DNA of 47,962 nucleotides from contig JBEBBW010000009.1 in assembly GCA_041158165.1 (NCBI GenBank), positions 1 through 47,962 on the forward strand, in the 5' to 3' direction. Below, piece after piece: positions 32,622 to 40,848 of the stretch (position 1 is the first letter of the stretch; every line of letters begins with the position of its first letter). This DNA is from TMED14 sp041158165 (GTDB taxonomy: Bacteria > Bacteroidota > Bacteroidia > Flavobacteriales > Schleiferiaceae). The notes beneath the pieces were generated by a model. It was not told the origin of the DNA. It ran no database searches and saw nothing but the letters and a program-made list of their open reading frames with translations. The position numbers were made by a program, and so were the translations under genes.

Positions 32622-34090
32622 AAAACCTTGCGAAAAATGCCTTCATGATTGTGCTAAGTGCGCTGTCATTCAGCACGCTGCGCGCTCAAAACACCTCGTT
32701 TAACCTCGACGTTTTGCCCCTTTGGCACCCCGAAACGGGACCTTACGTCGACATTTTATGCTACGTTCAAAGCCCGGCCAACACCCAAACACAGGTTGCT
32801 GCCTGGCTTCAAAAGGGGGTAAATGTGGCCGCGGCAGACAAAATTTCGATTTCGGCTCCGCCGTCAAAACCAGAAGCCGCAGCCGACGTACCTATGAGCT
32901 ACCAAAGCATGCTCCGCTTGGCGGCCGACACCGGGCTGTACAACCTCTACGTGGCGGTAGGACCTGACCCCGAGCATTGGGACACCCTGCGCGGCAGCCT
33001 ACGGCTCACTGCGGGAAATCAAGCCCAGCTGGCCCCCGTGTTGCTTGCCGAGCATGTGGGTTTGGCCAACGCGGCCCAACCTGAATTTAGCCGCTACGGC
33101 CTGGAAGTCCGCCCCTTAGTTCACTGGGGAGACCACGTGTTCACTTCGGCCAACGATAAACTGCGTTTTTACAGCGAAGCCTACCGCGTGCCGCAGGGCA
33201 AAAAGGCCGTGCTCACCTATGCCCTTCGGAGCGCGGAACGAGGGGACCTTCGGGCCGACCTGGGTGGACGCATCAAAATCGAACCTGGACAACCGGTGGC
33301 CGCGCTTCAGGGCGGACTGGACCTGAGCCAGGTTCCGTCGGGGCGCTACCAGCTCGAGCTCACCCTGGCCGTGCAGGACATGGATCCCAGCGCCTACCCC
33401 ACCCAAAAGATTAGCTTCTTTCGGTGGAATCCGGGCGAAGCCAACGAGTACGCGCGCTTGACGGTGGACCCTCGATGGGTTGAGCTCCTTGGTGAAGGAG
33501 AAAACGCCCGACGCGCCGTGAGCTCCCTTTACCCCATCGCGAGCCAGACCGAGCGCATTTCTATTGAGTCCTTGGCCCAAAAAGAGGCTGCCGACAGCCT
33601 CCGCTGGCGCTTCGTGCAGCAGTTTTGGACCAAGCGCCACCCCAGCGAAGCCCTTGCCCAAGCGGGAGCCTACGCCGAGCGCGTCGACGAAGTCATCAAG
33701 CGCTTCAGCAGCAAGGCTGTTCCGGGCTATGCCACCGACCGCGGACGGGTCTACCTGCAGTACGGTCCCCCGACGCTTGCCGAGCGACGTCCCTACGAAA
33801 ACGATGCCTACCCCTATGAAATGTGGCAGTACAACACGCTTGATGTGCCGAATGCGCCCTACCAAATCAACAAAGTGTTCATCTTTGGCAACTTCGACCT
33901 AGCGAGCGGCAACTACGAACTGATTCACTCGTCCGCCATTGGCGAAATTCAGAATCCGCGCTGGCGCATCGCCCTTCAAAAGCGCAGCTACATTGTGGGG
34001 GACCTGGACCAAACGGGCGCGAACGACGGCGAGAAGTTTGGATCGCGCATCTACAACAACATGTTTTTCCAATCCGGCGGCAACAACTGA
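32615..34090 (+). CDS. GWxTD domain-containing secreted protein
   Basis: 491 residues. The N-terminus MQKNLAKNAFMIVLSALSFSTLRAQ is a Sec signal peptide. The middle is beta-rich with no recognised enzyme motif. The C-terminal part (about 330-491) carries the Bacteroidota GWxTD-domain pattern: FWTKRHPSEALAQAGAYAERVDEVIKRFSSKAVPGYATDRGRVYLQYGPPTLAERRP...YPYEMWQYNTLD...KVFIFGNFDLASGNYELIHSSAIGEIQNPRWR. The function of the domain is not established. A TAACTTCA sequence 4 nt upstream of the ATG is a weak promoter candidate. It overlaps the next gene by 1 nt (TGATG). Confidence 0.82.
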   Translation: MQKNLAKNAFMIVLSALSFSTLRAQNTSFNLDVLPLWHPETGPYVDILCYVQSPANTQTQVAAWLQKGVNVAAADKISISAPPSKPEAAADVPMSYQSMLRLAADTGLYNLYVAVGPDPEHWDTLRGSLRLTAGNQAQLAPVLLAEHVGLANAAQPEFSRYGLEVRPLVHWGDHVFTSANDKLRFYSEAYRVPQGKKAVLTYALRSAERGDLRADLGGRIKIEPGQPVAALQGGLDLSQVPSGRYQLELTLAVQDMDPSAYPTQKISFFRWNPGEANEYARLTVDPRWVELLGEGENARRAVSSLYPIASQTERISIESLAQKEAADSLRWRFVQQFWTKRHPSEALAQAGAYAERVDEVIKRFSSKAVPGYATDRGRVYLQYGPPTLAERRPYENDAYPYEMWQYNTLDVPNAPYQINKVFIFGNFDLASGNYELIHSSAIGEIQNPRWRIALQKRSYIVGDLDQTGANDGEKFGSRIYNNMFFQSGGNN

Positions 34091-35088
34091 TGCGCACGGC
34101 CGTCGTTTTACTCAACTACAACGGGCTGCACTGGCTCCGCTCGTTTTTGCCGTTGGTGGTTGAGCGCAGCCCCGAAGCCGACGTGGCGGTCATTGACAAC
34201 GGATCGACGGAACCGGGCACGCTGGAATGGCTGAAATCGGAGCATCCGAGCGTTACGGTTATTGCGCTGGAACGCAACCTGGGCTACGCGGGCGGCTACC
34301 AAGAGGGCCTTCGCCAGCTTGAGGGCTACGACCTCGCAGTGCTCATGAATACCGACATTGAGCCCTTGGAGGGCTGGCTCGCGCCCTTAACCACTCGATT
34401 TGCACAGCAACCGCGACTGGGTGCTGTTCAGCCCAAGCTGCGCAGCCACGCCGACCCCGAGTACTTCGAGTACGCTGGCGCCATGGGCGGACGCATGGAC
34501 CGCTGGGGCATTCCCTTCGCCTACGGCCGCATGCTTCAGGACTGCGAGCTCGACCGCGGTCAGTACGACAGCCCGAGCTACCGCCCCGTCTTTTGGGCGA
34601 GCGGAGCCTGCATGGCCGTGCGCCTCGAGGCCTACTGGGCCGCGGGCGGACTGGACCCCGCGTTTTTTGCCCACATGGAAGAAATCGACCTGTGCTGGCG
34701 GCTGCACCGCCACGGCTGGTCGGTCGAAGCCTGCAGCACCTCGACCGTGCTGCACGTCGGCGGCGGAACCCTCAGCGTGGGCAGCCCGCGAAAAACCTAC
34801 CTCAACGTGCGCAACAGCCTGCTGACGGTCGTGCGCAACGCCCCTACGCTCAGCGCGATGCGCATTGTGGCCTTTCGCTTGCTGCTCGACGGCGCGGCAG
34901 GCCTTCGTTTTCTGCTGCAGCGCCACCCCAAGCACACGCTCGCCGTCATTCAGGCCCACTTCGCATTTTACCAAATGTTTAGTCGCTACGCCGTGAGCCG
35001 AGACCGCACGCCCAAGCGCTGGCCCGAATACGGTGTCTACCCCGGATCCCTTCTTTGGGACCGCCTTCGCAAGCGCCGCGCCGCTTAG
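34090..35088 (+). CDS. Glycosyltransferase family 2 (rhamnosyltransferase-like)
   Basis: 332 residues. A GT-A fold with AVVLLNYNGLHWLRSFLP at the start, DNGSTEPGTLEWL (substrate nucleotide side), MNTDIEPLEGW (metal-binding, NTD in place of DxD) and the acceptor-side EEIDLCWRLHRHGW (the conserved ED-type block). No membrane segment is evident until a hydrophobic stretch near residue 260. It resembles rhamnosyl- or other cell-envelope glycan transferases. It is joined to the GWxTD gene by a 1-nt overlap and its stop overlaps the convergent xerD stop by 4 nt. Confidence 0.87.
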   Translation: MRTAVVLLNYNGLHWLRSFLPLVVERSPEADVAVIDNGSTEPGTLEWLKSEHPSVTVIALERNLGYAGGYQEGLRQLEGYDLAVLMNTDIEPLEGWLAPLTTRFAQQPRLGAVQPKLRSHADPEYFEYAGAMGGRMDRWGIPFAYGRMLQDCELDRGQYDSPSYRPVFWASGACMAVRLEAYWAAGGLDPAFFAHMEEIDLCWRLHRHGWSVEACSTSTVLHVGGGTLSVGSPRKTYLNVRNSLLTVVRNAPTLSAMRIVAFRLLLDGAAGLRFLLQRHPKHTLAVIQAHFAFYQMFSRYAVSRDRTPKRWPEYGVYPGSLLWDRLRKRRAA

Positions 35089-35984
35089 CGCAAGTTTCGA
35101 GGGTGGTGCTTGAGCATCGTTTCGCGCAGCATTCGGTCGTCTAAGTGCGCATAAACCTCGGTGGTGGTAATGCTGCTGTGGCCCAGCATCACTTGAATAA
35201 AGCGCAGGTCCACCCCGTGCTGCAGCAAGTGCGTCGCGAAAGTGTGCCGCAACGTATGGGGCCCAATGGTTTTTCGGATTCCAGCACGCGCCGCAAGCTC
35301 CTTGAGCCAAAGAAAAACCCATTGCCGGCTCATCTTTCGCCCCCTCACGTTCAGGAACACCAAATCTTCAGCGCCTCGTTGGGGCTCCAGGTGTACCCGC
35401 TCAGTACTTCGGTAGCGCGCAATCGCTTTGAGGGCCGTATCGTGGATGGGCACCACCCGCTCCTTGTCGCCCTTGCCCACCACGCGCACTATGCCCTCAG
35501 CGTCCATCACGTCGCGCAACCGCAACTCAATCAATTCCGAGACCCTTAGTCCGCAGCCGTACAGCACCTCGAGCAGCGCCACGTCGCGCTCCGCCCAGGG
35601 TTGCGAGCGGTCAATCGCCCCAAACAGGTCGCGCACCTCGTCTTCGGTCAAATACACTGGCAACCGCTTGGGCAGCGACGGCAAATCAACTCCCAGTGCG
35701 GGTTGGTCTTCGCGCAGCCCTTCTTCGCGCACAAACCCAAAAAAAGCCCTCCAGGCCGACACGCGCCGGGCCTGCGATCGGGCATTCAGACCTTCTTCGG
35801 CCATTTCGCGCACCGCCTCGCGCAGTTCATCCGCAGCCAGCTTGGCCGGACTTCGGTCGCGCGCCTCTGCCCAGTGCGCCAGCGCCTCCACGTCGCGCAC
35901 GTAGGCCTTCACCGTATTGGCGCTGAGTCCGCGCTCCAAGCGCAGGTAGCCGTCGAATTGCGTTAGCGCGAGGTCCCACTTCAC
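35085..35984 (-). CDS. xerD: Tyrosine recombinase XerD
   Basis: 299 residues with a GTG start, the length of chromosomal XerC/XerD. The N-terminal SAM-like domain opens FDGYLRLERGLSANTVKAYVRDVEALAHW. Catalytic residues are all present: R147 (CGLRVSELIEL), K171 (VVGKGDKERVVPI), H243 and R246 (HTLRHTFATHLLQHG), H269 (LGHSSITTTEVY) and Y278. It resolves chromosome dimers at dif with its partner at FtsK; the intact, unaccompanied setting argues against an integrase of a mobile element. XerC versus XerD cannot be told with certainty. A TAACTTCG box on the minus strand ends 5 nt before the GTG. Confidence 0.9.
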   Translation of the reverse strand: MKWDLALTQFDGYLRLERGLSANTVKAYVRDVEALAHWAEARDRSPAKLAADELREAVREMAEEGLNARSQARRVSAWRAFFGFVREEGLREDQPALGVDLPSLPKRLPVYLTEDEVRDLFGAIDRSQPWAERDVALLEVLYGCGLRVSELIELRLRDVMDAEGIVRVVGKGDKERVVPIHDTALKAIARYRSTERVHLEPQRGAEDLVFLNVRGRKMSRQWVFLWLKELAARAGIRKTIGPHTLRHTFATHLLQHGVDLRFIQVMLGHSSITTTEVYAHLDDRMLRETMLKHHPRNLR

Positions 35985-35989
35985 AAAGC

Positions 35990-35997
35990 CGAAGTTA
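35990..35997 (-). promoter_or_regulatory. Possible -7 box of xerD
   Basis: Minus-strand TAACTTCG, one change from TAnnTTTG, ends 5 nt before the GTG start; it supports the GTG. Confidence 0.35.
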
Positions 35998-36016
35998 GGC
36001 CTAGTTGGCCACTTCG

Positions 36017-36024
36017 TACCTTTG
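36017..36024 (+). promoter_or_regulatory. Promoter -7 box of aroQ
   Basis: TACCTTTG, an exact TAnnTTTG match, ends 4 nt before the ATG at 36029. Confidence 0.55.
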
Positions 36025-36028
36025 CCGC

Positions 36029-36466
36029 ATGGTCGTTCACATCGTACACGGAATCAATTTGGGCCAGCTCGGCACCCGGCAGCCCGAGGTCTACGGAACC
36101 CTTCGCCTCGAGGACCAACTGCCGGTGCTGCAGTCGTGGCTTGACGCGCACTTTGGCGGAACCGAGCTGCGCTCGTTCCAGTCCGACGACGAGGGCGCCC
36201 TGTGTGCCTACCTCGCGGCCCACAACGGCTCTGACCACGCCTTTGTGATCAACCCCGGAGCCTTCACCCACACCTCCGTCGCCCTGCGCGACGCCGTCGC
36301 CGGCCTGTCGAGCCCCGTCATCGAAGTGCACCTGAGCCACACCTACGCCCGCGAATCGTTTCGCCGGGCCTCGCTCCTCGCCCCCCACACCCGCGGAACC
36401 GTAAGCGGCCTCGGCTGGCTGGGGTACCGGTTGGCGATAGAGGGGCTGCTAGTTACAAGCAACTAA
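36029..36466 (+). CDS. aroQ: 3-dehydroquinate dehydratase, type II
   Basis: 145 residues. The type II enzyme dehydrates 3-dehydroquinate in the shikimate pathway, as a dodecamer. All expected residues can be placed: N10 and R17 and Y22 in HGINLGQLGTRQPEVYG, N75 and H81 in INPGAFTHTSVALRDA, E99 and H101 in IEVHLSH, and R108. The opening motif departs from the common NGPNLNLLGxRxPxxYG (first residue His, Ile for Pro, Gly-Gln for Asn-Leu). The start at 36029 is set by the promoter box and the family length. The last residues (LLVTSN) and the stop codon are encoded by a dispersed repeat (copy C). Confidence 0.93.
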   Translation: MVVHIVHGINLGQLGTRQPEVYGTLRLEDQLPVLQSWLDAHFGGTELRSFQSDDEGALCAYLAAHNGSDHAFVINPGAFTHTSVALRDAVAGLSSPVIEVHLSHTYARESFRRASLLAPHTRGTVSGLGWLGYRLAIEGLLVTSN

Positions 36467-36476
36467 TAACTGGTTA
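36446..36476. repeat. Dispersed 3'-end repeat, copy C
   Basis: Shares GTTACAAGCAACTA exactly with copy A, and 21 of 24 bases over 36452-36475. It encodes the last residues and stop of aroQ on the plus strand and the stop codon (TAA, 36474-36476) of the convergent GT2 gene on the minus strand. Confidence 0.65.
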
Positions 36477-37520
36477 ACGGTAGGGTTTACCCAGCAATGC
36501 CGCGGCAAAGCCCACGGCGTAGCCGGCAAACATGACCGCAGTGGCGGCGACGCTGCGAAGGCCCACGCCCAAGGAGCGGTTTTGGATGCTGCTGAGCAGC
36601 AATACCGCGGCAAAGTAGCCGTGAAAAAGGTACACGGATTGGGTCCACAGGCCGCTCAGGTGAAGGGCCAGGGCCGAAATCCAGGCCAGCATGAATGCAA
36701 ACGGAAAGGCGTGGGTCAGCTTCATTTGGCCCTTGTGGCGCTTGGCCAAGGCGATTCGTGCCGATCCAAATCGGCGCACCTGCCGGTAAAATTGGCCCAA
36801 GGTGGAACGCCGCTTGTGCCACACGACGGCTTCGGGGATGAGGCCCACTCGGAAGCCCGCTTCGCGCACCCGAATGCTCAATTCCACGTCTTCGCCGCAC
36901 TTGAAGTCGATGTCGTAGCCCATGACGGCCCAAAAGGCTTTGGCGCGGATGCCCATGTTAAAACCCCTCGGGTAGTAGGTGGCGGTGGGTTTGGCGGAGC
37001 CGCCGCGGATGCCGCCCGTGGTCAGCACCGACGTCATGGCGAAGCTGATGGCTTTTTGGAGCGGACTAAAGTCGGGCGGGGCGGCATCTGGGCCGCCGAA
37101 GGCGTCCCAGGCGTCGCGGGCCAGGCCCTGGGCCACCGCGTCGAGGTAGCCCGTGGGGAGCAGGCAGTCTGAGTCCAAAAAGATGAGCCAGGGGGCCCGC
37201 GACGCCGCGGCGGCAGCATTGCGCGCGTCGCTCACGGCGAGCCCGGGATAATACAAGACGGTCACGCCGAGGCCTGCGGCCTCGGCCGCCTTCTGAATCT
37301 CGGGGCGAAGGCTGTCGTCGGGGGTTCCGTCGGCCAAAATGACCTCAAAACGGCTCTTGGGGGCAGCAAGTTTGGCTGCGCTAGCGATGAACTCGCGCAC
37401 CTCGTCGGGGCGCTTGAACGTGGGCGAAATCAGCGAAAACTCGGGCGCTTCGCTGCGCTCGGGTCCGTAGTGCGTCAACTCAAGGCCGTACAGCAACTCA
37501 GTGTAGGCCGGAGTCTCCAT
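36474..37520 (-). CDS. Glycosyltransferase family 2, membrane-anchored
   Basis: 348 residues. GT-A domain with FSLISPTFKRPDEVREFIASA, ILADGTPDDSL, a metal-binding LDSDCLLPTGYLDAV (DxD variant as DSD) and the acceptor block GEDVELSIRVREAGFRVGLIPEAVVWHKRRSTLGQFYRQVRRFGSARI. Three C-terminal hydrophobic segments (about 260-345) probably anchor it in the membrane. Likely role: extracellular or envelope polysaccharide assembly. It overlaps the preceding GT2 gene's stop by 23 nt. Confidence 0.85.
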   Translation of the reverse strand: METPAYTELLYGLELTHYGPERSEAPEFSLISPTFKRPDEVREFIASAAKLAAPKSRFEVILADGTPDDSLRPEIQKAAEAAGLGVTVLYYPGLAVSDARNAAAAASRAPWLIFLDSDCLLPTGYLDAVAQGLARDAWDAFGGPDAAPPDFSPLQKAISFAMTSVLTTGGIRGGSAKPTATYYPRGFNMGIRAKAFWAVMGYDIDFKCGEDVELSIRVREAGFRVGLIPEAVVWHKRRSTLGQFYRQVRRFGSARIALAKRHKGQMKLTHAFPFAFMLAWISALALHLSGLWTQSVYLFHGYFAAVLLLSSIQNRSLGVGLRSVAATAVMFAGYAVGFAAALLGKPYR

Positions 37521-38484
37521 CGGGGCGGTTCAGTTCCTCGGCCACGGCGTATTCGGGGCGGCGGCGTCCGCTGCGCACCACGAGTTCTGCGAGGAGGCCG
37601 GTCACGAAAAGCTGCGTTCCGAGGATCATCGCCGTGAGGAAGATGAAAAACCAGGGGTCGTCGGTCACGAGGCCGGGACGCTGTCCGCTCCAAAGGCGCG
37701 CGAGTTTCAGGCCGCCAAGGACCGAAAGGGCAACTCCGCTGAAAAAGAACATGGCGAGGCCCAAGGTGCCAAAAAAGTGCATTGGCCGGCGGCGAAAGCG
37801 CGAGACCATACTCAGCGTGACGAGGTCCAAAAGGCCGTTGGTGAAGCGGTTAAGCCCAAACTTGGTGACGCCGTACGGACGAGCGCGGTGCTCCACGACC
37901 TTTTCACCGATGCGGGTAAAGCCCTGCATTTTGGCCAAAACGGGCACGTAGCGGTGCATTTCGCCTTGGACCTCGACCGCTTGAGCCACCTCGAGTCGGT
38001 AGGCCTTAAGTCCGCAGTTAAAGTCGTGCAGGTAGATACCGCTCATCTTGCGCGCCGCCCAGTTAAAGAGCTTGGTGGGGAGCGTTTTGGACAGCGGATC
38101 GTAGCGCTTCTTCTTCCATCCGCTGACGAGGTCGAAACCTTCTTCGCGGATCATGCGCACTAAGTCGGGAATTTCGTCGGGGCTGTCCTGAAGGTCGGCG
38201 TCCATGGTAATGACCACGTCGCCTTGAGCGGCCTGAAAACCGACGTAGAGTGCGGCCGACTTGCCGTGGTTTCGGCGAAAACGAATTCCGCGCACCTTGG
38301 GATGCTGGGCAGCAAGGCCTTGAATGACGCTCCATGAACCGTCGGTTGAGCCGTCGTTGATGAAGAGCACCTCGTACTTCAGCCCGTTGGCCGTGCACAC
38401 GCGGTCAATCCATGCGTGGAGTTCCGCTAGCGATTCTTCTTCGTTGTACAGCGGAATGACGAGGCTCAGGTCGAGGTGGCTCAC
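37498..38484 (-). CDS. DPM1/GtrB-like GT2 glycosyltransferase
   Basis: 328 residues. SLVIPLYNEEESLAELHAWIDRVC, FINDGSTDGSW, MDADLQDSPDEIPDLV (DxD plus QDSP typical of dolichol- or polyprenyl-phosphate sugar transferases), then two or so C-terminal membrane helices (about 230-310). Such enzymes load a sugar on polyprenyl phosphate on the cytoplasmic face, providing the donor for GT-C transferases like the candidate at 30862. Overlaps the DUF4199 gene by 4 nt; start codon at 38484. Confidence 0.9.
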   Translation of the reverse strand: MSHLDLSLVIPLYNEEESLAELHAWIDRVCTANGLKYEVLFINDGSTDGSWSVIQGLAAQHPKVRGIRFRRNHGKSAALYVGFQAAQGDVVITMDADLQDSPDEIPDLVRMIREEGFDLVSGWKKKRYDPLSKTLPTKLFNWAARKMSGIYLHDFNCGLKAYRLEVAQAVEVQGEMHRYVPVLAKMQGFTRIGEKVVEHRARPYGVTKFGLNRFTNGLLDLVTLSMVSRFRRRPMHFFGTLGLAMFFFSGVALSVLGGLKLARLWSGQRPGLVTDDPWFFIFLTAMILGTQLFVTGLLAELVVRSGRRRPEYAVAEELNRPDGDSGLH

Positions 38485-39035
38485 TGGAACTCGGGGCGGT
38501 TTTTCTTGGTCACGGCGGCCACGATGAGTCCGATTACGGCGTACATGATGATGCCTATGCCGGTCGATTTGAGGATGCCCATAAATGTGGCTTGCTCGGT
38601 CGCCATTTCAATGGATTTTGCCTTGAGCTCGGCTTCGTTGCCCGCGCCCATGAACGCCATGACTCCTTGGCGCTGCTCTTCGGGCATTTCGGCAAATTGC
38701 GCGTAGATGCGCTCGCCGGTGCGCGTGGCAAGGTCCGCATCAATTACGTTGTGAAGCAGCCAGTTAAATCCGAGTCCGACGACCGCCGAAACGATGAGCG
38801 GCAGAACGTATGCTGAGAACGCCTCGCGGAAGGTGGCGTAGCCTTCGTTGGCCTTTTTGAATTCGCGCACCCCGAAGTACGGAACGACTAAAATGGCGAG
38901 GAGCATGGCGACTCCGCCCACTTGGCTGGACATCCAAGCCTCGTTGATGATGTAGGTGACTAGGGTGTAGCCGATCGAAATGGCGCTAACGATTAGTCCG
39001 TAGTTGATGGCGATGCGTTTGGTCGTAGAATCCAT
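38481..39035 (-). CDS. DUF4199 membrane protein
   Basis: 184 residues with four hydrophobic helices (AINYGLIVSAISIGYTLVTYII, GGVAMLLAILVVPYFGV, AYVLPLIVSAVVGLGFNWLLH and a last one ILKSTGIGIIMYAVIGLIVAAVT), matching DUF4199. The family is frequent in Bacteroidota, often upstream of DPM1-like GT2 genes as here (ATGA overlap). Its role is unknown; an accessory or membrane anchor for the glycosyltransferase is a plausible inference. Confidence 0.85.
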   Translation of the reverse strand: MDSTTKRIAINYGLIVSAISIGYTLVTYIINEAWMSSQVGGVAMLLAILVVPYFGVREFKKANEGYATFREAFSAYVLPLIVSAVVGLGFNWLLHNVIDADLATRTGERIYAQFAEMPEEQRQGVMAFMGAGNEAELKAKSIEMATEQATFMGILKSTGIGIIMYAVIGLIVAAVTKKNRPEFQ

Positions 39036-39056
39036 GGCGTTTGTGTTTTAGGGAGT

Positions 39057-40637
39057 TTAGTATACAAACTTAAGGACACCGCGCTGCCCTTCGTGGGTCC
39101 AGTGCAAAATACCGGTTCCGCGGCCCGAGATGCGCAGTTCCTCGCGCGCGGACGCCCGGTCGATTACCCCGCGAAGGGCGCCAGCGGCGTCGATGAGCTC
39201 GGCACGCGCTCCGACGGGGAGGCCTTCAACGACCACAAAGCGGCCGCTGCGGTAAGCTTTTACGGCCTGGGGCGACAGGGTCTCGTCGGTTCCTATGTAG
39301 GGAGTGCTGCGCAGGTAGTGGGTGACCGTGCCTGTGGCATTGGTGCTGTAGCTCAAGCTTCCGCCGTCGTGAATGAGCGACGCGGGGTACTCGATTTCAT
39401 AGACGTGTACGCCGCCAGGCTTGAGGGTGTCGGCGTCGCCCCCGACAAGCAGGTTGACGTTGGGTGCCGTGAGGGTGGCCGCACTCAAAATCAGATCGTC
39501 AGAACCCGGATTGGTCACCACCAGGCGGCGGCGGAGCCAGGGACCGACCGCCCACGAATACAGTTCGAGTTCCAGGGTGTCTTCGCTCGCCCAGTGCTGC
39601 GCCGCAAGGTTGGGCTGGGGACTGCCGGCCAGGCTGATCAAGCGCTCCATGATTTGGGGGTAGTCCACATAGGGGTTGCGCGTGTTTTGGAGCGCAGCGA
39701 TGCCTTGGTTGCGGTCGCGGTCGGCGCTGTCGGGCGGAAACTGCTGGTGCCATCCCTCCAGCACGGCGGCCTGCTGGGCGTAAAAGCTGCTGTAGTCGCC
39801 GTAGCGCGTGACGAAGTACATCATGGCGCGGGCCGCGTCGCCTTTGTGCACGTCGCGCGGCTCAAACACGCCGTTTAGGCGCTTGCTCCCACCCACGGCC
39901 CAAGCGGGTGTACCAGTGATGATGCCAAACGGGTTGTTGCTTCGCTGGGTGTTGGCTACTTCATCGGTCGGAAAAAGGTGGTGAATGTCCGACTTCATCG
40001 GCTCCAAGGAGCTAAAAAAGCTCTGTGGAAACGTGTGTTCGCAGTTAAAATTATTGGATGTGGCGCCTGCGCGGGTGTTGAACGTGGCGACGCGCCCCGT
40101 GTAAATGCAGGTTACCTGGCCCGCAACGTTGTCCAGGTTGGCATACATCTGGTCGCGGGCGCCGTTGTAGCCAAGATTCGTGGTGTTTTGGTTGAGGCGC
40201 GTCGTGAGTGCCGACTTTAGATCGGACCAGTTCTTGTTTTCGGTACCGCTGTAGTAGGTGTTGCTCCATCGACCTTGGGCCGCGTACTGAAGAGCGACAA
40301 AACCGTCGGGTCCGTCGGTAGCCACCACCACCGGAAAGCGGTACAGCACGTTGTGTTCCGGGGTAAACCGCAGCCAAATTCGCGTCGAATCATTCACCGC
40401 CAAGCTGCTGTCTTCCGCGCGAATGCTCAGCAAGCTATCGCCCCACTGCGCGCAACTCCACATGCCCGTAAGGTTTACCGCACGGATGCCCGTGTTGCGC
40501 ATCCATACGGCGACCGAGTCGCGTTGAAGTTCCGTTACCGGGCCGCGCTGTACCGTTGTTTGGGTAAAATCTTGGGCCTCAAGTACTGCCGGGGCCGCCA
40601 CGAGAAGCGCCAGGCCGAGTAGTCGTTTTAAACGCAT
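39057..40637 (-). CDS. Secreted endonuclease I family nuclease with C-terminal sorting-like domain
   Basis: 526 residues from 40637: MRLKRLLGLALLVAAPAVLEAQ is a signal peptide. The open frame upstream crosses the SRP RNA gene and is not coding. The nuclease core has TYYSGTENKNWSDLKSALTTRL, CEHTFPQSFF (the essential His), DIHHLFPTDEVANTQRSNNPFG and RDVHKGDAARAMMYFVTRYG, as in EndA/NucM and the Bacteroidota secreted members. These cut DNA and RNA outside the cell. The last 70 residues (AVKAYRSGRFVVVEGLPVGARAELIDAAGALRGVIDR...GILHWTHEGQRGVLKFVY) have the fold pattern of a T9SS type A tail, so T9SS secretion is likely. A GACCTTTG sequence lies 7 nt before the start (40645-40652). Confidence 0.9.
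   Translation of the reverse strand: MRLKRLLGLALLVAAPAVLEAQDFTQTTVQRGPVTELQRDSVAVWMRNTGIRAVNLTGMWSCAQWGDSLLSIRAEDSSLAVNDSTRIWLRFTPEHNVLYRFPVVVATDGPDGFVALQYAAQGRWSNTYYSGTENKNWSDLKSALTTRLNQNTTNLGYNGARDQMYANLDNVAGQVTCIYTGRVATFNTRAGATSNNFNCEHTFPQSFFSSLEPMKSDIHHLFPTDEVANTQRSNNPFGIITGTPAWAVGGSKRLNGVFEPRDVHKGDAARAMMYFVTRYGDYSSFYAQQAAVLEGWHQQFPPDSADRDRNQGIAALQNTRNPYVDYPQIMERLISLAGSPQPNLAAQHWASEDTLELELYSWAVGPWLRRRLVVTNPGSDDLILSAATLTAPNVNLLVGGDADTLKPGGVHVYEIEYPASLIHDGGSLSYSTNATGTVTHYLRSTPYIGTDETLSPQAVKAYRSGRFVVVEGLPVGARAELIDAAGALRGVIDRASAREELRISGRGTGILHWTHEGQRGVLKFVY
39065..39072 (-). promoter_or_regulatory. Promoter -7 box of DUF4199-GT2-GT2
   Basis: Minus-strand TAAGTTTG, an exact TAnnTTTG match, about 29 nt before the ATG at 39035; it lies in the last codons of the endonuclease gene. 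Confidence 0.4.
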
Positions 40638-40666
40638 AAGAACGCAAAGGTCGTACAAAGCCTGCG

Positions 40667-40674
40667 TATCTTTG
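40667..40674 (+). promoter_or_regulatory. Promoter -7 box of the SRP RNA gene
   Basis: TATCTTTG, an exact TAnnTTTG match, ends 5 nt before the first base of the RNA's closing stem (40680). Confidence 0.65.
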
Positions 40675-40679
40675 CACCC

Positions 40680-40773
40680 GGGCAAGGCCTTACGACCAGC
40701 TCCTGATGAATCCCCCAGGGTAGAAATGCAGCAAGGGTAGTCGGTTGTAGCGGTGCGATAAGTGTCCTTGCCC
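40680..40773 (+). ncRNA. ffs: Small signal recognition particle RNA (4.5S)
   Basis: About 94 nt. The 5' GGGCAAGG (40680-40687) pairs with the 3' CCTTGCCC (40766-40773). The distal domain has the SRP signature TCCCCCAGGG...AGCAAGGGTA with the GAAA-type tetraloop between (GGGTAGAAATGCAGCAAGGG), the Ffh-binding site. It is followed at once by TTTTCTTTTTCC, probably its terminator. The flanks are the divergent endonuclease gene and a second stem-loop at 40884. Confidence 0.92.
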
Positions 40774-40848
40774 TTTTCTTTTTCCTTTGTTCGCAATTCA
40801 AACAGCTCGGCACGGGTCGGATTCAAATCCAATTCGAAGCTTTGCACC

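Noticed and set aside
32440..32703. Plus-strand open frame through the tRNA-Ser region
   Set aside because: It reads through the terminator and the tRNA antisense; it has no protein-like features.
35085..35984. XerD as integrase of a mobile element near tRNA-Ser
   Set aside because: Length and sequence fit the chromosomal XerC/D type, it lies 2.5 kb from the tRNA, and no att-like direct repeat or phage gene is seen.
40812..40842. Sequence on the minus strand resembling a tRNA T arm (GGATTTGAATCC)
   Set aside because: No matching acceptor, D or anticodon arms occur at the right distances.
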